Assembly (NCBI GenBank): GCA_023424395.1 | Contig: JAFADY010000037.1 | Coordinates: 1 to 64,000 of the forward strand | DNA length: 64,000 nucleotides | DNA from: Bacteroidota bacterium | GTDB taxonomy: Bacteria; Bacteroidota; Bacteroidia; Bacteroidales; Dysgonomonadaceae | Reading direction: 5' to 3' | Shown here: positions 17,765-24,896 of the stretch, one piece after another | Position numbering within the stretch: the stretch's first letter is position 1 | How the letters are laid out: every line of letters starts with the position of its first letter | The notes under the pieces: model-generated | Told to the model about the DNA's origin: nothing | Databases searched by the model: none | The model's input: only the letters and a program-made list of their open reading frames with translations | Program-made: the position numbers and the translations under genes

Positions 17765-17813
17765 AAATTTATCCTTTTAGAAATTGTTTTTCGTATTTAA
17801 TTCCGGCTATCGT

Positions 17814-17844
17814 TTTGGAATTAAAGTATTTTATCGTATCTTTG
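17814..17844 (+). promoter_or_regulatory. Promoter of the rpsF-rpsR-rplI operon
   Basis: TTTG (17814-17817), a 19-bp spacer and TATCTTTG (17837-17844) give a full match to the Bacteroidota promoter pattern, about 55 bp ahead of rpsF. Confidence 0.8.
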
Positions 17845-17899
17845 CCGTCCGAAAAATTAAGTTTTTTCGATTAACCAATTAATAATTAATAATTTTAGT

Positions 17900-18316
17900 A
17901 TGAACAATTACGAAACCGTTTTCATTTTGACTCCCGTTTTGTCTGATGCACAGATGAAGGAAGCGGTTGAAAAATTCAAAACCCTCCTCACAGATCAAGG
18001 AGCCGAAATTGTAAACGAAGAAAATTGGGGATTGCGTAAATTGGCATATCCCATCGACAAAAAAACGACCGGATTCTACAACTTTATAGAATATAACGCA
18101 GATCCGACCGTTGTTGACAAGTTGGAAATTAACTTCCGCCGCGACGAACGTGTTATTCGCTTTTTAACAATTAAGCAAGATAAATTTGCACTGGAATATG
18201 CCGAAAAGAGAAGAAATAACAAAAACGGCAAAAAACAGGAAGCTCGCGCACAGGAGCCCGTAAAAGAAACCGTGGAAGCTGAAAAAGAAGTTGAATCAGA
18301 AGAAAAGGAGGATTAA
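17900..18316 (+). CDS. rpsF: Small ribosomal subunit protein bS6
   Basis: Binds 16S rRNA together with bS18 on the platform of the small subunit. The 138-residue product starts MNNYETVFILTPVLSDAQM, includes WGLRKLAYPI and ends the conserved part near residue 110 (RRDERVIRFLTIKQDK). A Lys/Glu-rich tail of about 30 residues follows. It is first in the rpsF-rpsR-rplI operon and has no Shine-Dalgarno sequence itself, unlike the two genes behind it. In Bacteroidota ribosomes bS6, bS18 and bS21 line the pocket that holds the 16S 3' tail, which bears on those sites. Confidence 0.97.
   Translation: MNNYETVFILTPVLSDAQMKEAVEKFKTLLTDQGAEIVNEENWGLRKLAYPIDKKTTGFYNFIEYNADPTVVDKLEINFRRDERVIRFLTIKQDKFALEYAEKRRNNKNGKKQEARAQEPVKETVEAEKEVESEEKED
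18306..18311 (+). promoter_or_regulatory. Perfect Shine-Dalgarno site of rpsR
   Basis: AGGAGG within the end of rpsF, 8 bases ahead of the rpsR ATG. Such sites are rare in this window. Confidence 0.85.
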
Positions 18317-18319
18317 AAA

Positions 18320-18586
18320 ATGGCTAAACAATCAGAAATCAGATATTTAACGCCTGTATCGGTAGATGTTAAAAAGAAAAAATATTGCCGTTTCAAAAAG
18401 AACGGAATCAAATACATCGATTACAAAGACCCTGAATTTTTGAAAAAATTCCTGAACGAACAAGGCAAAATTTTACCGCGTAGAATTACCGGCACATCAT
18501 TGAAGTTTCAACGCCGCGTTGCGCAAGCAGTTAAACGTGCACGCCACATAGCTTTGCTTCCGTACGTAACCGATTTAATGAAATAA
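18320..18586 (+). CDS. rpsR: Small ribosomal subunit protein bS18
   Basis: 88 residues; partner of bS6 on the small-subunit platform. It contains the family core KKYCRFKKNGIKYIDYKDPEFL and RRITGTSLKFQRRVAQAVKRARHIALLPYV, with the expected length. It lies 3 bp behind rpsF. Its ATG is preceded by a perfect AGGAGG with an 8-base spacer, a strong Shine-Dalgarno site in a genome where the other starts I inspected have none. This may allow feedback control of bS18 synthesis through ribosomes whose 16S tail is exposed; that reading rests on what is known of Bacteroidota ribosomes, not on data here. Confidence 0.97.
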   Translation: MAKQSEIRYLTPVSVDVKKKKYCRFKKNGIKYIDYKDPEFLKKFLNEQGKILPRRITGTSLKFQRRVAQAVKRARHIALLPYVTDLMK

Positions 18587-18591
18587 GGAGG
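18586..18591 (+). promoter_or_regulatory. Perfect Shine-Dalgarno site of rplI
   Basis: AGGAGG starting at the last base of the rpsR stop codon, 8 bases ahead of the rplI ATG, the same spacing as at rpsR. Confidence 0.85.
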
Positions 18592-18599
18592 AAAGAAAA

Positions 18600-19043
18600 A
18601 TGGAAGTAATTTTAAAAGAAGATATCCTTAGCTTAGGCTACAAAGACGATGTAGTGAACGTGAAACGCGGTTATGCCCGCAACTACCTTATTCCGCAAGG
18701 AAAAGCGATTATCGCGAGTGAATCGGCTAAAAAAGTAATGAGCGAGAATTTGAAACAACGTGCCCACAAACTCGAAAAAGTAAAAGCCGACGCGCAAGCA
18801 TTGGCAGATAAAATGGAAGGCGTAACCTTAACAATTGGCGCTAAAACAAGTTCCACCGGAACAATTTTCGGTTCGGTTACCAACATCCAGATCGCTGACG
18901 CACTTAAAGAAAAAGGTTTCGATGTTGATAGAAAATTAATCGTTATCAAAGACCAAGTAAAAGAAGTAGGAAATTACAACGCCATCGCTAAACTTCACAA
19001 AGAAGTTTCGGTGGATATTCCTTTCGAAGTGGTTGCCGAATAA
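18600..19043 (+). CDS. rplI: Large ribosomal subunit protein bL9
   Basis: 147 residues, the usual length. The N-terminal rRNA-binding domain is clear (MEVILKEDILSLGYKDDVVNVKRGYARNYLIP pattern, residues 1-32). A long connecting helix and the C-terminal domain follow (TIGAKTSSTGTIFGSVTNIQIADALKEKG region). Third gene of the operon, 13 bp behind rpsR with a perfect AGGAGG site. A stem TTAGTGCA/TGCACTAA lies behind it and may end the transcript. Confidence 0.97.
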   Translation: MEVILKEDILSLGYKDDVVNVKRGYARNYLIPQGKAIIASESAKKVMSENLKQRAHKLEKVKADAQALADKMEGVTLTIGAKTSSTGTIFGSVTNIQIADALKEKGFDVDRKLIVIKDQVKEVGNYNAIAKLHKEVSVDIPFEVVAE

Positions 19044-19066
19044 GGATTACGGAAAGCCATCTAATT

Positions 19067-19114
19067 TTAGTGCATAAACCACATTTTGAATCCTGAGGGT
19101 TGTGCACTAATTTA
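19067..19114 (+). terminator. Possible terminator hairpin behind rplI
   Basis: TTAGTGCA (19067-19074) pairs with TGCACTAA (19103-19110), followed by a short TTT. The loop is 28 bases long, so the call is weak. Confidence 0.4.
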
Positions 19115-19189
19115 AACGCTCGCAGCAAGCAGGAATAAGCATTAACGCCTTCACACAGGGTACGCTTTCAAAAGCAGTCATGTAAAAAT

Positions 19190-20203
19190 ATGACACAAAA
19201 GAAAATCCTTATTACCGGAGCAAGCGGTTTCATCGGCAGCACAGCGGTTGACAAAGCGTTGAAGTTAGGTTATGAAGTATGGGCGGGTATTCGCGCGAGC
19301 AGCAGCCGGAAATATTTGCTGGATGAACGTATTCATTTTATCGATCTGAATTATTCAGATAAACAGAAGTTGACTGCGCAACTACGGGAATTTACCGCGC
19401 AAAACGGTCGACTCAATGCTATCGTTCACATCGCCGGCATCACAAAAGCAGTAAAAAAATCGGATTTTGACGGTGTCAATTATTTGCACGTGAAAAATTT
19501 GGCAGATGCGCTTATCGAAACCGATTCCATACCGACCACTTTTGTTTTCATGAGCACCTTGGGCGCAGTAGGATCGGGTGATGAAAAAAACTACACGCCT
19601 CTTCCCTGCGATGCCGAACCCAACCCCAATACCGCATACGGCAAAAGCAAACTGAAAGCCGAAAATTATATTAAAAGTATTGACGGATTTCCTTACGTCA
19701 TTCTTCGCCCTACGGGCGTTTACGGCCCGCGCGACAAAGATTACCTGATACTGATGCGCGCCGTAAAAAGCGGTTTAAACGTTGGAGCTGGTTTTCGCAA
19801 ACAAATACTCACCTTTATTTTTGTAGAGGATTTGGTAAATATTATTTTCGATTGTATCGACAAAGCTATTTACCGAAAAGAATACAACGTAACCGACGGC
19901 GATATTTACACCGATGCCGAATTTAATTCCATTGTACAGCAAATATTGCAGAAAAAACGTGTAATGCGGTTGAAAGTGCCGTTGTGGTTGGTAAAACCGG
20001 CAGCATTTTTGAGCGAGAAAATTTTCGGAATAATGAGCAAGCCCACAACTTTCAATTCCGATAAATACAAAATAATGAAACAACGCAATTGGTCGTGCGA
20101 CATAACTCCGCTACGCACGGATTTGGACTTTTCGCCGCGCTTCCCTTTAAAAAAAGGAGTGGAAAAAACCGTGAAATGGTATAAGGAAAATGGATGGTTG
20201 TAG
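19190..20203 (+). CDS. NAD(P)-dependent epimerase/dehydratase family protein
   Basis: 337 residues of the extended SDR family. The N terminus has the cofactor loop ILITGASGFIGSTA. The active site appears as the FMSTLGAVG strand and AYGKSK (Tyr and Lys of YxxxK), and LRPTGVYGPRD is the usual following strand. It resembles nucleoside-diphosphate-sugar epimerases, but the substrate cannot be assigned. The C-terminal region has a mostly hydrophobic stretch (VPLWLVKPAAFLSEKIFG) that may touch the membrane. It lies between the ribosomal operon and dapB and appears to be transcribed on its own. Confidence 0.88.
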   Translation: MTQKKILITGASGFIGSTAVDKALKLGYEVWAGIRASSSRKYLLDERIHFIDLNYSDKQKLTAQLREFTAQNGRLNAIVHIAGITKAVKKSDFDGVNYLHVKNLADALIETDSIPTTFVFMSTLGAVGSGDEKNYTPLPCDAEPNPNTAYGKSKLKAENYIKSIDGFPYVILRPTGVYGPRDKDYLILMRAVKSGLNVGAGFRKQILTFIFVEDLVNIIFDCIDKAIYRKEYNVTDGDIYTDAEFNSIVQQILQKKRVMRLKVPLWLVKPAAFLSEKIFGIMSKPTTFNSDKYKIMKQRNWSCDITPLRTDLDFSPRFPLKKGVEKTVKWYKENGWL

Positions 20204-20265
20204 CACAGTTTTAACATTTTAAGAACTAATAACGCGCACAAAATCACTTAACATTCATTTTTTTA

Positions 20266-20273
20266 TATCTTTG
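20266..20273 (+). promoter_or_regulatory. Promoter -7 box of the dapB-lepB genes
   Basis: TATCTTTG, 22 bp ahead of the dapB ATG. No clear -33 element. Confidence 0.55.
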
Positions 20274-20294
20274 TCGCTCAAAAACAGGTAAGTT

Positions 20295-21017
20295 ATGAAA
20301 ATTGCACTCATCGGTTACGGAAAAATGGGAAAAGAGATTGAGAAAGTCGCCCTCGAGCGCGGACACGAAATTGTTTGCACTATTGATATGAATCAAGAGG
20401 ATAAGTTCTCGTCGCCACAGTTTCAAAGCGCCGATGTAGCTATTGAATTTACATCGCCCGACAGCGCTCTATCCAATTACCGGAAAGCGTTTGCGGCGAA
20501 TGTTCCCGTAGTCTCGGGCACGACCGGATGGTTGGAGCATTTACCCGAAGTGAAATTGGCGTGCGAAAACGATGGTAAAACTTTTTTCTATGCGTCCAAC
20601 TTCAGTTTGGGAGTAAATATCTTCTTTGCGCTGAACAATTATTTGGCAAAGATCATGAACCAATTCCCCGATTACGATGTGCGCATGGAAGAAACCCACC
20701 ACATTCATAAACTCGACGCCCCAAGCGGAACGGCGATAACTCTTGCCGAAGGCATTTTGGAAAGCATCGATCGCAAAGAAAAATGGGTGTTAGATAATCC
20801 TGCTTCACAGAACGAATTGCAAATTACCGCTTTTCGCGAAGGCGAAGTTCCCGGCATTCATACCGTAGTTTACGAATCGGAGGCCGACAGCATTCGTATT
20901 ACACACGACACCAAAAGTCGTCGAGGCTTTGCCTTAGGAGCCGTTTTAGCGGCGGAATTCACAAAAGATAAAAAAGGTTTTTTAGGAATGAAAGATATGC
21001 TGAATCTAAGCTTTTAA
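20295..21017 (+). CDS. dapB: 4-hydroxy-tetrahydrodipicolinate reductase
   Basis: Second committed step of the lysine/diaminopimelate pathway in the cytosol: reduction of 4-hydroxy-tetrahydrodipicolinate with NAD(P)H. The 240-residue product opens with the Rossmann loop IALIGYGKMGKEIE, has the VSGTTGW strand, and carries the catalytic signature ETHHIHKLDAPSGT (H135, H136, K139). It is slightly shorter than the E. coli enzyme, as is usual in Bacteroidales. It is followed after 27 bp by lepB, so dapB, lepB and wbqC probably share a transcript. Confidence 0.97.
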   Translation: MKIALIGYGKMGKEIEKVALERGHEIVCTIDMNQEDKFSSPQFQSADVAIEFTSPDSALSNYRKAFAANVPVVSGTTGWLEHLPEVKLACENDGKTFFYASNFSLGVNIFFALNNYLAKIMNQFPDYDVRMEETHHIHKLDAPSGTAITLAEGILESIDRKEKWVLDNPASQNELQITAFREGEVPGIHTVVYESEADSIRITHDTKSRRGFALGAVLAAEFTKDKKGFLGMKDMLNLSF

Positions 21018-21044
21018 CAATTACAACAATCTCATTCAAACTAT

Positions 21045-22544
21045 ATGACTCAACAAAAAAACAATTCTGCCCGCCAATCCCGTTCTTTTCAGGACAGATT
21101 GAAAGCAACTACCCGCCGCCAATGGATTTGGTTCGCCGTTTGGACGTTGGCAACCCTCCTTTTTGCGTTTTGGTTCGGCAGCCCGTGGATATTGCTTTTT
21201 ATCCTCCTGTTTTTCGATATTTACATCACTAAATTTATTCCTTTGACGTGGTGGAAAAAATCGGAGAACAAAGCCGTGCGAAAAACCATGGAATGGGTAG
21301 ATGCGATTCTCTTTGCGCTAATCGCGGTGTATTTTATCAACACGTTTTTCTTTCAGAATTATCAGATTCCGACTTCGTCGCTCGAAAAATCGTTGCTCGT
21401 AGGCGATTTTCTTGCCGTGAGCAAACTCAGTTACGGCCCACGCGCGCCCATAACGCCTCTTTCGTTTCCGTTGGCACAACACACCATGCCCGTTATCGGC
21501 GGAAAATCGTATATCGATAAACCGCAATGGAAATACCGTCGCCTGAAAGGTTTCGGCGAAGTAAAACGAAATGATATCGTTGTGTTCAACTTCCCTCCCG
21601 GGGACACAGTCGCGCTAAACATGCAGGGAGTAGATTTCTATCTACTTTCAAAATATAACAGCAACGGCAGCGCAGGAGTGAGATCAGATAAAAGACAGTA
21701 TGGAGATATCGTCTATCGTCCGGTTGATCGACGCGAGAATTACGTAAAACGATGCATCGGGCTTCCCGGAGAAACCATCGAATTAAAAAACGACAGCGTT
21801 TATATTGATGGCATTTTCTTGCCGAATCCTCGATTGTCGCAACAAAATTACATGATTCAAACCGATGGGACGGTAATCTCACCCGAAGTTTTTAACGAAT
21901 TGGGTATCAACAAAGATGACTATTTCACGCAAGACAACTACGGCCAAGTGGTTACACGCACACAAGACCTAACCGGCGTTGACAGCACTAACATGGCTCT
22001 TTTCGGTTTGCAGCAACGCAACGGCACCAACGGACGAATTTATTACAACATTCCCATGACCGATGAAATGGTGCAACAAATGAAAGCCAAACCGTTTGTT
22101 TGGAGTGTAATAAAGGAAAAAGAACAATCCGGTTCAAGCTATTATTATCCGTTGGATTACGAAACCGGATGGACGCGCGATACCTTTGGGCCGTTATGGA
22201 TTCCAAAAAAAGGCTCAACCATTACATTTGATACCGATGTGGACTATAAAGTAGCCGCTTATGAACGCTGTATCAAAAATTACGAAGGCAACGATTTCGC
22301 ATATCGCGACGGAAAAGTTTTCGTTGACGGACAGCAAGTAGATTCCTACACCTTTAAATATGATTATTACTTTATGATGGGCGATAACCGACACAATTCT
22401 GCCGACTCGCGCGTATGGGGCTTTGTGCCCGAAGATCATATTGTGGGACAACCCATGCTTATTTGGCTTTCGTTGGAAAAAGACAAAGGATGGTTCAACG
22501 GAAAAATCCGTTGGAGGCGGTTGTTTAGTAGTGCGAAGAAGTAA
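21045..22544 (+). CDS. lepB: Signal peptidase I
   Basis: Inner-membrane protease that removes signal peptides from exported proteins. The 499 residues are long for the family. Residues 27-63 form two close membrane helices and about 84-103 a third. The catalytic serine lies in QIPTSSLEKSLLVGD (S112) and the general-base lysine in RRENYVKRCIGLPGE (K235). Between them and the closing box E (FMMGDNRHNSADSRVWGFVP) sits an insertion of about 150 residues in the periplasmic domain, as seen in Bacteroidales SPase I. The ATG lies 27 bp behind dapB. Confidence 0.95.
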   Translation: MTQQKNNSARQSRSFQDRLKATTRRQWIWFAVWTLATLLFAFWFGSPWILLFILLFFDIYITKFIPLTWWKKSENKAVRKTMEWVDAILFALIAVYFINTFFFQNYQIPTSSLEKSLLVGDFLAVSKLSYGPRAPITPLSFPLAQHTMPVIGGKSYIDKPQWKYRRLKGFGEVKRNDIVVFNFPPGDTVALNMQGVDFYLLSKYNSNGSAGVRSDKRQYGDIVYRPVDRRENYVKRCIGLPGETIELKNDSVYIDGIFLPNPRLSQQNYMIQTDGTVISPEVFNELGINKDDYFTQDNYGQVVTRTQDLTGVDSTNMALFGLQQRNGTNGRIYYNIPMTDEMVQQMKAKPFVWSVIKEKEQSGSSYYYPLDYETGWTRDTFGPLWIPKKGSTITFDTDVDYKVAAYERCIKNYEGNDFAYRDGKVFVDGQQVDSYTFKYDYYFMMGDNRHNSADSRVWGFVPEDHIVGQPMLIWLSLEKDKGWFNGKIRWRRLFSSAKK

Positions 22545-22589
22545 GAAGCTTTTGGCTATATCAAGGGCTTTAACTGATATTTATGCCGA

Positions 22590-23255
22590 ATGACGAAAAA
22601 TACAGATAAATTTAACAACACACAGCCCTCCAATTGCCCCCTTCGGGGGGACAAAGGGGGGCTTTTTTCCTCGCTTTATCTCGCTCCCATCGAATATTAT
22701 TCCGCTTTTTTCCGTACAGAGAAAGCCGTTATTGAAATTCACGATAATTACCAAAAACAGTCGTACCGCAACCGTTGTATTATTGCCGGAGCAAATGGAG
22801 TGCTGTCGTTGAGTATCCCTATCGAAAAGCCCGAAACGCCAAAATGCGCGATGAAAGACATCCGCATTGCCGAACACGGAAATTGGCGGCATTTGCATTG
22901 GAATGCGATTGTTTCGGCATACAATTCTACCCCGTTTTTTGAGTATTACGAAGACGATTTCCGTCCGTTTTACGAAAAGCAATACACTTTTCTCCACGAT
23001 TTTAACGAAGACTTCCGCCATCTCATTTGCCGCCTTCTCGGGATTGAAACACCTGTTATCTACACGCAATCATTCTTTCAGAATGTGCCTGAAGGCAAGG
23101 TTGATTTTCGAGAAAGCATTCATCCCAAACGTGCATCAAATTTTGTTATAAAACCATATTATCAGGTTTTCTCCGAAAAACACGGTTTTTTACCCAATTT
23201 AAGTACCATCGATTTGTTGTTTAACATGGGCAATGAATCTCGGCTCTATTTGTAG
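22590..23255 (+). CDS. WbqC family protein with repeat-derived N terminus
   Basis: 221 residues. The conserved WbqC core starts at about residue 29 (LYLAPIEYYSAFF) and includes the family stretch GANGVLSLSIPI and the EHGNWRHLHWNAIVSAY region. WbqC-like genes occur in O-antigen clusters and beside lepB in Bacteroidales; the biochemical role is not settled. Residues 10-26, including PSNCPLRGDKGGLF, are encoded by a G/C-rich hairpin repeat and have no counterpart that I know in the family, so the native start may have been lost or lie further in. It follows lepB by 45 bp. Confidence 0.85.
   Translation: MTKNTDKFNNTQPSNCPLRGDKGGLFSSLYLAPIEYYSAFFRTEKAVIEIHDNYQKQSYRNRCIIAGANGVLSLSIPIEKPETPKCAMKDIRIAEHGNWRHLHWNAIVSAYNSTPFFEYYEDDFRPFYEKQYTFLHDFNEDFRHLICRLLGIETPVIYTQSFFQNVPEGKVDFRESIHPKRASNFVIKPYYQVFSEKHGFLPNLSTIDLLFNMGNESRLYL
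22626..22664. repeat. G/C-rich hairpin repeat at the 5' end of the wbqC-like gene
   Basis: CCCCC (22637-22641) and GGGGG (22645-22649) pair around TTC, followed by ACAAAGGGGGG. This is a dispersed-repeat type normally found between genes; here it is read in frame as part of the N terminus. Confidence 0.65.
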
Positions 23256-23277
23256 TCAAGATTTTAACTAAATTTCC

Positions 23278-23285
23278 TATCTTTG
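23278..23285 (+). promoter_or_regulatory. Promoter -7 box of gltX
   Basis: TATCTTTG, 21 bp ahead of the gltX ATG. Confidence 0.5.
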
Positions 23286-23305
23286 CAGCTTAAAATTTAT
23301 TCGTT

Positions 23306-24835
23306 ATGCAACAAAAAGTTCGCGTTCGTTTCGCACCCTCGCCCACCGGACCGCTCCACATCGGCGGCGTGCGCACAGCGCTATATAACTACTTGTACGC
23401 CAAACAGCACGGCGGCGATTTCATTCTTCGAATTGAAGATACCGACTCCACCCGATTTGTTCCCGGAGCCGAAGAATATATTCAGCAAACATTCGATTGG
23501 TTAGGATTACCATTCGATGAAAGTCCTGCCAAAGGAGGAAAGTTCGGGCCATACAAACAATCGCAGCGGCGCGAAATTTATAAGGAATACGTTCACTCAT
23601 TGCTCAACAAGAGCGCGGCTTACATCGCTTTTGATACGCCCGAAGAACTAGAAGCAAAACGCTTGGAAATCACTAATTTTCAATACGATGCCTCTACCCG
23701 AATGCAAATGCGCAATTCGCTCACACTGTCCAAAGACGACGTTCAAACGCTTATCGAAAGAAATACCCAATACGTTGTTCGCATAAAAGTGGAACCGAAT
23801 ATCGACATTACCGTAAACGATTTAATCCGAGGCGAAGTCATTATCAATTCATCGGTTTTAGATGACAAAGTGATCTACAAATCTGCAGACGAACTGCCCA
23901 CTTATCACCTCGCCAACGTGGTGGACGACCACCTGATGAAAATCACACACGTGATCCGCGGCGAAGAATGGTTGCCTTCGGCACCGTTGCACGTGTGGCT
24001 TTATCGCAGTTTGGGATGGGAAAAAACCATGCCCCAATTTGCGCACCTTCCGCTGCTGCTCAAACCCGAAGGCAACGGTAAGTTGAGCAAACGCGATGGC
24101 GAACGCCTTGGATTCCCCGTTTTCCCATTGGAATGGAAAGACCCGAAATCGGGTGAAATATCCACCGGATACCGCGAAAGTGGTTATTTGCACGAAGCGG
24201 TTATCAACTTTTTGGCGTTTTTGGGTTGGAACCCGGGAACGGAACAGGAGATTTTTTCGCTCGATGAATTGGTAAAAGCATTTTCTTTTGACCGATGCAG
24301 TAAAAGCGGAGCAAAATTTGACATTGAAAAAGCCAAATGGTATAACCATCAATACATACAGCTCAGTTCTGATATGGAATTGGTGAAAGCTTTTATACCG
24401 CTGTTGTCGGAAAAAGGCGTCACAACATCGTATGAAAAAACAACTAAAATTATCGGATTGGTAAAAGGGCGCGTAAATTTTGTGAAAGAATTGTGGGAAC
24501 AAGCATCGTTTTTCTTCGTCGCGCCAACATCGTACGACGAAAAAACGGCAAAGAAACGTTGGAAAGCCAACACACCCAACGAAATGAAAGCATTAGCCGC
24601 GGTATTGCAAAATATCTCCGATTTTTCTTCGCAAAATCAAGAAACGATTGTGAAACAATGGATTGAAGAAAATCAACTGCACTTGGGCAACATTATGAAC
24701 GCTTTTCGTTTAGCCGTTGTTGGCGAAGGAAAAGGGCCGCACATGTTTGATATTACCGAAATAATCGGGAAAGAAGAAACCCTCCGCCGACTGGAACGGG
24801 CGGTAAAAACCATACCTGCACCGGAAAACAATTAA
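23306..24835 (+). CDS. gltX: Glutamyl-tRNA synthetase
   Basis: Charges tRNA-Glu in the cytosol (class I synthetase). The 509 residues match the family. The HIGH motif appears as RFAPSPTGPLHIGGVRTA (residues 8-25) and the KMSKS motif as GKLSKRDGERLGFP near 257-270. A helical anticodon-binding domain fills the last 160 residues. It has its own promoter box with a 20-bp leader and no Shine-Dalgarno sequence. It could charge tRNA-Gln too if a GatCAB system exists; this cannot be seen here. Confidence 0.97.
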   Translation: MQQKVRVRFAPSPTGPLHIGGVRTALYNYLYAKQHGGDFILRIEDTDSTRFVPGAEEYIQQTFDWLGLPFDESPAKGGKFGPYKQSQRREIYKEYVHSLLNKSAAYIAFDTPEELEAKRLEITNFQYDASTRMQMRNSLTLSKDDVQTLIERNTQYVVRIKVEPNIDITVNDLIRGEVIINSSVLDDKVIYKSADELPTYHLANVVDDHLMKITHVIRGEEWLPSAPLHVWLYRSLGWEKTMPQFAHLPLLLKPEGNGKLSKRDGERLGFPVFPLEWKDPKSGEISTGYRESGYLHEAVINFLAFLGWNPGTEQEIFSLDELVKAFSFDRCSKSGAKFDIEKAKWYNHQYIQLSSDMELVKAFIPLLSEKGVTTSYEKTTKIIGLVKGRVNFVKELWEQASFFFVAPTSYDEKTAKKRWKANTPNEMKALAAVLQNISDFSSQNQETIVKQWIEENQLHLGNIMNAFRLAVVGEGKGPHMFDITEIIGKEETLRRLERAVKTIPAPENN

Positions 24836-24896
24836 ACACTGTATTACAGAACAATAGTCAGCTTCAATTGTTTTAGGGTTAAAGAGAAAATTTCGC

